This document shows positions 54,629-64,000 of a stretch of DNA of 64,000 bases, one piece after another. Below the pieces are notes generated by a model. The model saw only the letters and a list, made by a program, of their open reading frames with translations. It had not been told where the DNA came from and did no database searches. The DNA is from Euborellia annulipes (lineage: Eukaryota; Arthropoda; Insecta; Dermaptera; Anisolabididae), in the NCBI GenBank assembly GCA_023213315.1, contig JAKCPI010015815.1:45100-109099 (forward strand), written 5' to 3'. A program made the position numbers and the translations under genes. The first letter of the stretch is position 1. Every line of letters starts with the position of its first letter.

Positions 54629-54774
54629 TTAACTTAGACAATCCTTTCTTATGTGAGGCGAATTGTTGCACGCTTTTTCACCAAGCTTCTTGAGCCCAAT
54701 CATATTGGCGAAATAATTTTTGTCGTTCAGATCGGGAGCAGTTGTAGCATTAAGTTCTTGAGATTGATGGACGA
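54629..54774 (-). CDS. Terminal exon of an unidentified minus-strand gene
   Basis: Acceptor CATTTTTTTATAG, two bases completing a split codon, then 47 open codons and TAA at 54629-54631. The peptide begins VHQSQELNATTAPDLNDKNY and ends KKLGEKACNNSPHIRKDC-LS. Convergent with FLVCR-like copy 1, with facing poly(A) signals 85 bp apart. No family was recognised. Upstream exons would overlap FLVCR-like copy 2 on the opposite strand or lie beyond, so it may be a relic. Confidence 0.45.
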
Positions 54775-54779
54775 CTATA

Positions 54780-55235
54780 AAAAAATGAATTTATATAATT
54801 ATAAATAATTATAATTAGATTTAATAATTAATAAAATCATGTAAATTCGAGATTTTTATAAACTTTTCGGAACCTATCTTATCATTAAGATTTAAAAAAA
54901 AAATGAGTTTATGTAAAAAAAAAAAAAATGAGCATCTCATTATGAAATTCTACATTTATAAATTGAAAGGAGAATCAATTTTAATTTAATAAACTTGAAT
55001 TTTTCCAAATCAGTATTAATTTGTAAAGTTTAAGACCTAATAGGAGTAGCAATTTTTACTTTTTAAGATCCAGTACATATCCTTACCAAATTCAATTTAT
55101 TTTTAGAAAGTTACTCCTAAATAAGTAAAAAAGTTTTTTTTCTTACAGGACTCTCTCTATATAAGAAATTTGCTCTCCCTACTTTGGTCAAGTTTAGAAC
55201 TTATGTACTAAGGGCAACTAAATATATCTCAACAA
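54780..55235. other. AT-rich intergenic
   Basis: Nothing recognised. Confidence 0.4.
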
Positions 55236-55337
55236 AAAAAAATCTGGTGTGGCAAGCACAGTACACAACTTTCTCTTAACTTATTGAAGGTAAGAGAAAG
55301 TTGTGTGCTGTGCGACCAGTCACACCAGATTTTTTAG
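55236..55337 (-). repeat. Perfectly folding R1 hairpin
   Basis: About 100-nt hairpin: AAAAATCTGGTGTGGCAAGC...GACCAGTCACACCAGATTTT, inner arms ACAACTTTCTCTTA and inverse. Preceded by CAACTAAATATATCTCAAC, the inverted R1 body start, so the copy is in reverse orientation and truncated. Confidence 0.7.
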
Positions 55338-55770
55338 AAATTTTATTTGGAAATCTCAACATTTTTTGATAATTAATTTTATCTAATTTAAATAAAATTA
55401 ACTTTCCCTATTGTTCTTAAAAACAAGAATTTTGTATATAAATTTCTTCATTAATGAATTTTTGTTTTTAATCTAATATTCCTTATCTATTCTTTTGCTT
55501 GCTTTAGATTTTATGAATGGCTTTAGGCCCTGTACTTAAACAGAGTCGGAAGACAATTACTTAGCGTCTCGAATCCCTCTGTTTAAATTGTATTAGGCCT
55601 CGTCAATTTAAGTCAATTGCTAAGCGCTATCAACGGTGGGGATTTGATATAAGACCAGTCCTCGATAATGCTTTGCCCGTAGATATAATACTAATCGACT
55701 TTTTAATTTAAAACTAAAAACAAGATTAAATATAAGAAGAGATTTATAACTAGTGAAAAAAGAGAAGTTA

Positions 55771-58700
55771 ATGGAGCAAAAGACAATCACTGCAAGGCAG
55801 CAAGAGCTGGAAGTTCGTATTTACAAACGTCGATGGCTGATCCTTTTAGTGTTTATAATATATTCAATAGCTTGTTTAAATCAATGGATCCAATATAGTA
55901 TAATTGGAAATATTATCTCTCGATATTACAATGTCTCAGCGTTGGCTGTCGATTGGACATCTCTTAATTTTATGGCCAGTTACTGCGTGTTTATCATCCC
56001 GGCCATGTATATGGTCGAAAAGTATGTGAGTAAAATTAAATTTAAAAAAAAAAGCATGATTTATAAGTATATAACTAAGGTTTTTTAATTGTTGAAAAAG
56101 TTCATTTAAATAAAAATGTGAGGAGATTTGTCAGTCTTAAGTCTTAAACAATAAAATGTTTTCAATATGTAGAGTAAACAAGAATATCCGGTTCCTATTT
56201 TGTCATTCTATTACGTTAAAATAAATTGTTGACCCTCAGTAAAAAACAACATATTCACTGTTTAAAATTACAAATGGTCAAAGAAAGGCCCGAGTCCGTA
56301 ATATAAAAAAAAAAAAAACTTTAATAATTAGAAATTCTCATTAAGGGCATTCAACCAAGATAAAATTATCAAGAGAAATTTTATTGATACGAAGAGTATT
56401 AAGATAAATTTTGGGGAAAGTTAATGATATTATTAACTCACGAGTTCTTTGGCTTCATTCTAATGGTTCATTTAGAAGATAGGCCGAGTCTAGTTAAAAA
56501 ATATTGGGTGTAAAGCAAATTTGGTTGAACCATCTTGAAACAGATCAGAGACAAAATCTGGTGGGACTACAGAAAACAACCTTTCGGTAAAGGAAAGTTA
56601 TGTTCTGTGCCTGTCACACCAGATTTTTTGTGTCGAAATATATTTAGTTTCCGCCGATATATTAGAATTCAAAATATAATAAAATTTATAAACATAGAAA
56701 AATATTTATATTTTCTTACCATGGCAATGATTTCTCCTACCTTTCCTATAACGGACAAGAGTAAAGTGGTCTTCAAACAATTTTGAGAATATTCATTTGA
56801 AAGAGCATCTAAAAAATAAGAGATTTTTATAATATTTTAATGAAAATCGTTAGATCGAATTTTGAGAAAAAAGAAAGTACTTTTTGATCGATTTTGTTCA
56901 AAGGATTTGTGTCACGTCTCAGGGGGGGGGGGGGACTAACTTAAATATAAAATTTCAACCTCCTTGCGCTTTTCGTTCTTGAGATATTTTGTTTACAGAC
57001 AGACAAACCATGTTGCGAAAAACACTTTTTCTCAAAACGTGTATATCCATCAAAATCTCGACATCGAATTTTTGACATGAATCCAATACTTTCTCTCTCT
57101 ATATATTAATATATAGATTAGAGAGAGTAACAAGTAACTAGCACTAGACATATCTATAGAAAAAGTTTGAGATATAATATGAAATTTATAGAGATAAGTT
57201 CAATCACATTTGCTCATTTTGTATAGACAGATATATCACGATAAAATTCATGATATCAACATCTAAATTCCTATTTATCTATCTATAAAAATCTCAAAAA
57301 GTCAAAAATTTCATATCTTAATCTAAATTACCTAAATAAATCATTTATATATTATAACAAAATATTAATCAAACGATATTTTATTTGATTGTTTCTATGA
57401 TTAAAATAAATTGTTAACAAATCCAATTATTTTGTAGGGATTGCGTCCAACAATTACAGCAGGAGCGATTCTTCTCTCAATCGGATCTTGGATCAAAGTA
57501 GCCTCAGTTGAACAAGATAGATTCCCAATTGGATTCTTTGGTCATTTTATCGTCGGTGCAAGTCAAGTATTCATTCTCAGTTTACCACCCAAAGTGGCTG
57601 CCGTCTGGTTCCCACCAGAACAAATTTCTACTGCTTGTGCTTTGGCATTTATTGGAATTCAGGTGCTTATAAAAATATTAAATTAATGCAAAGAAGAAGG
57701 CATATTTTATTTTTAAAAAATTTGGATATTTTTAAATTTATTTAAATTTTTATTCACTGACAGAACATTTTGTATTCCCGTGATCTCATAACGTGTAGTT
57801 TTGTTTTATTTGTCTAGAAAATTAATAATCGTATTAGTAAATTGGTGCATGTATCATAATTAAATGCTTCACAAGTACTGGTAAATTTGACATATCATCA
57901 TCATTTATTTGTTTAAGATGCCAAAAGTCTTGTAATTCGATAGGGCATTCAAAGTGTTGTATTTGTTGTATTAGTGCTGAAACATGCCTTATTCCTTATA
58001 TTAAATTCCAATATCATATATATATATGTAAGCTGAAGAGAAGTTAGTATTGATGTTATGGATTGGAAGAGAGCAAGTACAGGTGCAGCAAATAAAGACA
58101 GCCTTTGGATGCCAAATGCCGAAAGGGAGACGTTTCGGACAAAATTTTATTAGTCCAATCAGGCTTATAATCTAATTAGGCAAAAATGAAAATATTGTTA
58201 GGTATCCAATTACATTATGGGAGTTAATATAAATATAAATATTGCAATATATCATCCTAGCTCCTATAAAATTCGTTATTTTACTTTTGTTATTTATAGA
58301 GTTTTTCAAATTTGACTGTTTTTTTAAACATTTAATAAAACATACAATTTACATTTATTTCAAAAAAGTTTTCATTGTTAATTGTAGTATCAGTTATGTA
58401 CACTGTACGAAAAATATCTGACAAATAACCACTCCTTGCTGCTTCACAGGCTAAAATTTATTACAACATTTTACTAATGAAACACAATTGCTTTATTGAG
58501 ACAAAAATTTCCTGGAAGAATTATCGCAAGAAATGGTGATGTTACTTGGCCACCAAGATGGTGTGATCTAACTCTGGTGGACTATTTTCTTTGAGGTTTA
58601 GAGAAAAGCCAGGTTTATAAAAACAATACACAATCAATTCCAGACCTAAAGGATGAAATTATTCATGCACAATTATGTCAAAATTTTGGCCTGTGGAGCA

Positions 58701-60225
58701 GCGAGGTGTGGTCATTTATCAGATATTATTTTTCGTATAAAAATGGCATAACTGATAGTTCAATTTCAGTAAAAAGTTTTTTGAAATAAATGTAAATTGT
58801 ATATTTTATTAAATATTTTAAAAAACTGTCGAATTTGAATGGCCTTCAATGCCGAATAAGACCTTAAAAATGAAAAAAAAGTCAACTCCACTGGCAAGTG
58901 GTGGAAAATGTTAACTTCTTCTAAATTAGGAATGATTTGTATTATTTATATTTCTATCTTTACTATTTGTTGTATAATGTTGAATAACAAGAAAAAGAGG
59001 ATTTATTTAGAAGCAGCGCCCAATACAAATAAATGATACATATATATATAGTAAAAAGAAAATTAGTCTAAATGGCAAAATGAATGCCAAAGTCCAAAAG
59101 TTTAAAATATTTAAACAGGGATCAAATTTAATTAATTAATTAATTAATGAAAAAAGAAAGTAAAAACTCATGCTTCATTATTTGTATTTATGTTTCTAGT
59201 TAGGCGTGGCCATTGGTTTCATTCAAAGTCCTCTGATGGTGGGCAATCATGAATCATTAGCTTTAATTGGATTTGATCTAAAACGACTTTTCTATGCTGT
59301 AGCAGGATTATCAACTATCTCGTTATTTCTCATATTATTTTGTAAGTATATATTTTAATAATAATTGGAACACTATTTAAAGTGAATGTGGATAGTTTTT
59401 AAAGAATCACCGCCTTGTCCTCCATCTGCGGCGGAAGCAAAACGCCTTCTATCAAGAAGACCAGCTTTCCTTGGCTCTCTTAAGAGGATTATATTGTCAC
59501 GGCCTTTCTGGCTTCTCAATATTGCATCAGGATTTAATCAAGGAATGTATAACACTCTGTCAACTCTTTTAAATCAAATTCTTCTAAGAATATTTCCAGT
59601 AAGTAAGTCTTATTTAAGATTTTTTTGTAAATTTTTAATTATAAAATTATTAAATGTTAAATTTTAAAAATGGAAAAATTTCTTTTAGGGTGAAGAAGTT
59701 TTTGCAGGGCGAATTGGACTTGTGATTATTCTTGTTGGAATTGTTGGATGTTTTTTATGTGGTCTCATTTTGGATAAAACACATGCTTTTAAGCCTATGT
59801 GTCAAATAACCAATCTCAGTCTTGCTTTTACAATTGTGGCTCTCTCTTTGGCAACTTGGAGTGCAAATCATATGGCTGTTTATGGAGCCTCAACATTTTT
59901 GGGATTGGCAATTGGTATGTCTTTGATTGCTTCTTTAGAAATGAGCCTTGAACTTTTATATCCAGAAGCAGAAACCTCTATCTCTGGGATTATCATAATT
60001 TCATGGCAAATTTTTGGAATAATACTTACTATGATTTATAGTTGGATTTTCACAGAATATGGTCCTTTTTGGGCGGATGGCTCAGCATGTGTTTTGGTGC
60101 TACTTGGAAGTGTGATTTTTCATTTAATTCCAGCTGATTATCGACGACAAAGATTTCTAGCCGAATCCCATCATGAATTCTTGAACAAAAATGAAATTGT
60201 AAAAAGTGAAAATAATCAATTATAA
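55771..60225 (+). CDS. FLVCR-like (SLC49) MFS transporter, copy 2
   Basis: Five coding exons: 55771-56025, 57438-57662, 59200-59341, 59396-59598, 59689-60225; 453 aa, phases 0, 0, 1, 0 as in its neighbours. Motifs: IYKRRWLILLVFIIYSIA, NQWIQYSIIGNI, YYNVSALAVDWTSLN; GLRPTITAG, GSWIKVAS; SLPPKVAAVWFPPEQISTA; GVAIGF; ESPPCPPSAAEAKR; TLLNQILLRIFPGEEVFAGR; LLYPEAETSISG; DYRRQRF. This is the closest of the three to the FLVCR consensus, including the G-E-E-V-x-A-G-R-I-G block after TM7. Twelve TM helices are inferred. The acceptor of exon 4 has a weak pyrimidine tract, but the exon length (203) matches its paralogues. Introns 1 and 2 hold an R1 repeat and a mariner relic. Confidence 0.92.
56555..57120 (+). 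repeat. Repeat R1 copy in FLVCR-like copy 2 intron 1
   Basis: AAAATCTGGTGGGACTAC hairpin to CTGTCACACCAGATTTTTTG, then AGTTTCCGCCGATATATTAG, CTTACCATGGCAATGATTTC, AAAGAGCATCTAAAAAATAA, CAGACAGACAAACCATGTTG and CGACATCGAATTTTTGACAT. Confidence 0.65.
58060..58165 (-). repeat. Hammerhead-family fragment in intron 2
   Basis: Plus sequence CAGCAAATAAAGACAGCC, GATGCCAAATGCCG, GACGTTTCGGAC; on the minus strand CTGATTGGAC...GTCCGAAACGTC, a variant with the core GA displaced. Related to 31376-32780. Confidence 0.45.
58310..58840 (+). pseudogene. Tc1/mariner-type transposase C-terminal relic, foldback
   Basis: Plus-strand translation around 58510-58680 reads FPGRIIARNGDVTWPPRWCD, then LTLVDYFL, a stop, and QSIPDLKDEIIHAQL. 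This is the (S)CDLTPLDYFLWG...LKDEI pattern of arthropod IS630/mariner-type transposases, with the last catalytic aspartate region. Inverted flanks (AATTTACATTTATTTCAAAA and inverse) make it a foldback. Inactive. Confidence 0.65.
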
Positions 60226-60236
60226 ATTTTAATTTA

Positions 60237-60242
60237 AATAAA
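60237..60242 (+). terminator. Poly(A) signal, FLVCR-like copy 2
   Basis: AATAAA 11 nt after the stop; close but plausible. Confidence 0.5.
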
Positions 60243-60331
60243 TATATTTATTAATATTTATCAATTATGTTATTTATTTTCAAGATTCAAAAATAGAAAA
60301 TAAAATAAAAAAATTATTTTTATTAATCCAG

Positions 60332-60460
60332 GATGAAACCCAAAGGCAAGTCCTAACTAGAGTGGGAGGACGTCAAGGAGTTTCCATTTCAAGCGATAAA
60401 AAAACCAAGGCAAAAAGGGCTCTAGGTACTGAATCTGAGAATGGGAATTCAACTGGTTAG
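60332..60460 (+). CDS. Possible exon, hydrophilic C-terminal tail
   Basis: Acceptor TTTTTATTAATCCAG, then 42 open codons and TAG. The peptide starts DETQRQVLTRVGGRQGVSIS, then a lysine-rich stretch and ends GTESENGNSTG. It lies 106 bp past the stop of FLVCR-like copy 2. It might be an alternative last exon or part of an unseen gene. A donor-like GTTAGT overlaps the stop. Weakly supported. Confidence 0.3.
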   Translation, partial: DETQRQVLTRVGGRQGVSISSDKKTKAKRALGTESENGNSTG

Positions 60461-60464
60461 TCAG

Positions 60465-60745
60465 GCCTTGCTCAAAGGATTAATGAATATTTTTCAGGGT
60501 TATTAATTTTTAAATTTTTCAAGTCATATAAAATTAAAAATTATTCAAAAATCTAATCTAGTCACTTAATAAAATATAAGTTAAGCTAATGTGTTTTATT
60601 AATATAATTTATATCGTAAAAATGATATAATTTATTTACTTATGTATAATAATACAGAGAAGCGCAAAAATAAGATTTCATAAATTAATAATTTTGATAT
60701 TTTCAAGTAATGGATTTTCTTTTTCTTTCTTTAAATTAATCTAGA
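60465..60745. other. Intergenic, AT-rich
   Basis: Nothing recognised. Confidence 0.4.
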
Positions 60746-60746
60746 G

Positions 60747-60997
60747 CAGGGGCGGATTAAAGTGGGGGGAGGGGGGCGATCCCCCCCCCCCCCCGAGAAG
60801 AAATTCACAATGTTATAAAAACTAGTAATCAAAAGAAATTATGATTTCCGGGCTTTAATTTCAATTGAATTTGTTACCAATCAATTTAAATAAATAGGAA
60901 AGGGGTCTAAATGGCCATAGATGCCCATAAAGTCCTTAGATAAAAAAAAAAAAACCGCCCCCCCCCCCCCCGACAAAATTGCATTAATCCGCCACTG
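60747..60997. mobile_element. hAT element, 8-bp TSD, with nested SINE B
   Basis: 251 bp, ends CAGGGGCGGATTAA and TTAATCCGCCACTG, flanked by ATCTAGAG (60739-60746, 60998-61005). A SINE B fragment (60840-60950, GGTCTAAATGGCCATAGATG) lies between its G and C runs. Confidence 0.85.
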
Positions 60998-61005
60998 ATC
61001 TAGAG

Positions 61006-61699
61006 GAATTTTATCTTAAAAAACTAATCAAGAAACAGAATAAAATTTAACAAGTGTAAATCAGTTCATTGAACTTGAATCAAATTATTATAATTTCAAA
61101 ATTTTTCATTTAGAAAATCTGAATATTAATCGTGTGTGAAACAGACAATTCCAATTAAGTCAAGATCTATGAAACACTGTTCCATTCTGTTGCCAGATGA
61201 ATTTTATCTTAAGATTAGAGATAGATTCTCCAGGTTTACTTCAGATATCTTCAAATTAAAAAATCCATTGTCTAAAAATATAATGTGATTAATTAATAAA
61301 GCAATATTTATGTACCACCCTGCTTAATTAGTGTGAATTTTTAAATTATATGTCATTGAATGTTACTTTTTACACATATAGAAGTTTTATTTATAAAAAT
61401 TTTATGAAAAATTTATTCTTATTCTATATATATCTAATTTATTCTAAGATAAAATCTATTTATTTATTCTATTTCAAATGTAAATTTATTTGATAAAATT
61501 ATTATATATAAGTTGTTTTTGAAAGTTATTTTAAAGATTTTCCTTTAATTACTACTAGCGTAGAAATGGAATTATTAATATTAATAAGTTAGTTAGCAGG
61601 CAATTGATCTCTTAAGGTCAAAATTGAGTTCTTTTGTTAGTTTCCACCTATAAAAACAAGTAAAATAATTTTAACATTTAAAAATAAATTTTATTTCAG
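61006..61699. other. Intergenic / 5' intron of FLVCR-like copy 3
   Basis: A/T-rich. It ends with a good acceptor TTTTATTTCAG at 61699, six bases before the ATG, implying an upstream non-coding exon. Confidence 0.45.
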
Positions 61700-61705
61700 A
61701 GAAAT

Positions 61706-63624
61706 ATGAGTTTTGATAAAAAAATTCGAGTTTATAAAAAACGATGGTTAATCCTCACTGTGTTTTCTCTGTATTCAATAGCAATATGGATTCAATGGGT
61801 TCAATTTTCAGTTATTGAGCAAATTATAATGCGTTATTATAAAGTGTCTGCAATGGCAGTGACATGGACATCGCTTGTTTATTTGGCCACCTATTTAATT
61901 TTGAATTTTCCTGCAATGTTTATTGTGGATAAATGCGTAGGTGTTGATTTTTTTCATCAATTACAAATTTATATTATCCCCATTATCTCATTTTATTCAG
62001 ATATCACTCAGGATTTGATATTTTTCCTCTGGTATTTCATACAATAACACCAAACAGGATTTACCTCTTGGGAGGGCAGGATTCTTTTTTTTGAGTGCCT
62101 TCTTTTTGGCATAAGCAGAATTCTTCAAAAGTTTTCTGGTGAATAATATTTAAATGCTAAATTTTTTTAAAATGAAAAAAGAATAGGATTTGAAACCCCC
62201 ACCCCCTCCTCTGGTAGCTGCCAACAATGATAGCAAAGAGAAAAATTTCAAAAACTAGTTTATTATAATTTTATTTTCAATATTTCGGTGGATTTTTGCC
62301 TCCAGTTTTCCTAAAAATTAAAAAAAAATTTTCCATTTATTCAAAGGGATTGAAAATGACTGTAATTTTTGGCGCTGCCTTGGTGACAATTGGCTCCTGG
62401 ATAAAAGTAGCTTCAATCGCTCCAGATCGATTTTGGGTGGCATTTGTTGGCCAAACATTAGTAAGTATAAGTCAAATATTCATGTTAAGTCTGCCACCAA
62501 AAATTTCATCTGCTTGGTTTCCAACTGAACAAATTTCAACTGCAAATAGTATTCCGTTCATTGGTCTACAGGTAAAATAAAAATAATTTAATTTTTTCAA
62601 TCATCAATAATAAAAATTTAATGATTTTTAGTTTGGAATAGCCATTGGATTCATTCTGAGCCCTTTCGTGGTGGAAAATAGTAATGACCTAAATATAATA
62701 ACTGGAGGATTGAAACAATTGCATTATTCAATGGCTGGATTAAGTACAATTTCTCTTATTTTAATAATTTTAGGTAAATAATAAAAAGTAATTATTAATT
62801 AAGAAAACATTTAGTTCATAATAGAAATTGGATAGAATCTAAAATAATAATAATTGTAGTAGAAAGGCTGAACGCACACCAATTGAGCAAAATGTTTTCG
62901 GACAAAACGTTTTGTCCAAGAGCAAAACGTTTTACTCAATGCCAACGCACTTTGATTGTGCAAAACGCTCATTGGCAAAACATTTTGTTCAATGATGTCG
63001 AATCATGTCCAATTGTGTTTTGCCATAGAAAACCATTGAAAAAACAGTTTTAGGCACGATTAGTCAAAAACGCTCAATTGGTGTGCGTTCAGCCTAAGTA
63101 GGCTGGGACGATTAAATTAAGATTATTGAGAAATTTTCCATCATCTTTTATAAAAACAATAAAATAATCACATAGAAAAAGCATTCACAGTACTTATTTG
63201 TAAAAATTTCGTAAAGACAAAGGCAGGCAGTCAGTAATAACAAGCTTTGATATTTAATCTTTTTTGAAACCTCAGTGAATATAAAGTCAAGTGGTGAGAA
63301 AATGATGAAAAATAAAAGTCTAGAAGAGTAAAAAAATATCTTATTAAGCATTTACTGTAGTTTAAAGAAAAATTTATCGGGCTAATTAAATATTATTATT
63401 TTTATATTAATATTTTAATAGTTTTTAGGTCTAAGCCACCTTATCCACCCTCACAAGCCGAAGCTCTAAGACAACAATTGCCAGCTTCTAATCATTTGCA
63501 TTCAATTAAAAATCTTTCAACAAGTAAATCTTATTGGATGATACTTATAGCTTTTGCAATAAATCAAGGATTTTATAATGTTCTTACTACATTATTGAGT
63601 GAAATAATTTTTACATCTTTTCCC
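61706..63624 (+). CDS. FLVCR-like (SLC49) MFS transporter, copy 3 (3' end off window)
   Basis: Four coding exons visible: 61706-61936, 62347-62571, 62632-62773, 63422-63624 (267 codons). Exons 2-4 are 225, 142 and 203 nt, identical to copies 1 and 2. Motifs: RVYKKRWLILTVFSLYSIA, QWVQFSVIEQII, YYKVSAMAVTWTSLV; GLKMTVIFG, GSWIKVAS; SLPPKISSAWFPTEQISTA; GIAIGF; SKPPYPPSQAEALR; NQGFYNVLTTLLSEIIF. The N-terminus is shorter than in its paralogues (77 against 85-86 residues in exon 1) and the aligned VEKY becomes VDKC. The acceptor at 63420-63421 is chosen over TTTTTAG a few bases later because it restores the 203-nt exon. The fifth exon (FAGRIG block onward) should lie beyond 64000. Confidence 0.88.
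62865..63095. mobile_element. MITE in FLVCR-like copy 3 intron 3
   Basis: 231 bp, ends AGGCTGAACGCACACCAATT and AATTGGTGTGCGTTCAGCCT; interior repeats CAAAACGTTTT/AAAACATTTTG. No coding. Confidence 0.7.
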
Positions 63625-64000
63625 GTAAGATTTATTTATCTTATTAATTATGAGCCTTTCATATGTCAAATTCATGAGAAAAAAGAAATTTCAAAGTATG
63701 GAGGAAAAATTACCAGTTTGATCAGTTCAACTTGCATATTTTATTTCTTAGATATTTTAAAACTCAAAATGAGTATAATTATCACTGCCATTAGGATAAC
63801 AGTAATGTGCTTTGTTTAAAGTTTAAAATATGCAACATGTGCGATTGGAGGTTCACATTTTTGCCAAATGAATGCATATTTTAAATTTTGGAAAAAGCCC
63901 ACCATTTCTTTATTCCAGGGAATAAACGTACGATGAGGATATAAGGGGAACTGAAATTCTTCCTTTTTTTCATAAAACAGTCTCAACTTTCACTTAAAAA
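63625..64000 (+). other. Intron 4 of FLVCR-like copy 3
   Basis: Starts at a GTAAGA donor. No block resembling the fifth exon of the paralogues was found before the window ends. Confidence 0.5.

Overview
The window is AT-rich nuclear DNA from an animal. Genes are split by GT-AG introns, poly(A) signals (AATAAA) follow several last exons, and most of the sequence is transposon debris (hAT, mariner/pogo, SINEs, hammerhead-bearing foldbacks). I infer an invertebrate, probably an arthropod; the species cannot be read from the sequence. No rRNA, intact tRNA, CRISPR array or prokaryotic operon was seen.

Genes. (1) 61-7538, minus strand: twelve tandem micro-exons, every one a multiple of 3 nt and flanked by phase-1 introns. 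They encode diverged copies of one short acidic-then-basic peptide, and five copies carry an AT-hook-like (R/K)GRP core. A possible first coding exon lies at 27000-27012. (2) 34945-37290, minus: an NDUFS5-like complex I subunit (twin CX9C, two coding exons, 97 aa). (3) 40725-46448, plus: an SLC46-family MFS transporter, nine coding exons, 504 aa. (4) 50828-54445, 55771-60225 and 61706 onward, plus: three tandem FLVCR-like (SLC49) MFS transporters. Internal exon lengths (225, 142 and 203 nt) and intron phases are identical in all three; the last gene runs off the right edge. Orphan terminal exons of unidentified minus-strand genes lie at 39508-39583 and 54629-54774, and a possible plus-strand exon at 60332-60460.

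Repeats. Nine short hAT elements have clear ends, eight of them with perfect 8-bp target duplications; one still encodes a decayed hAT C-terminal dimerisation domain. There is a 1.47-kb Harbinger-like element with TTA duplication, several foldback mariner derivatives, pogo-like ends, two or more tRNA-derived SINE families, a dispersed hairpin family (called R1 here) and minisatellites. A recurrent class of long palindromes carries hammerhead ribozyme cores (CTGANGA, stem II, GAAACGTY) on one or both strands, with a plausible stem I around the core. They match the dimer-acting, short-stem-III hammerheads known from Penelope-like retroelements.

The FLVCR-like and SLC46-like genes form one roughly 23-kb stretch of plus-strand transporters whose introns have been heavily colonised by the same repeats. 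The two features most worth a second look are the symmetric micro-exon array and the twin-hammerhead palindromes.
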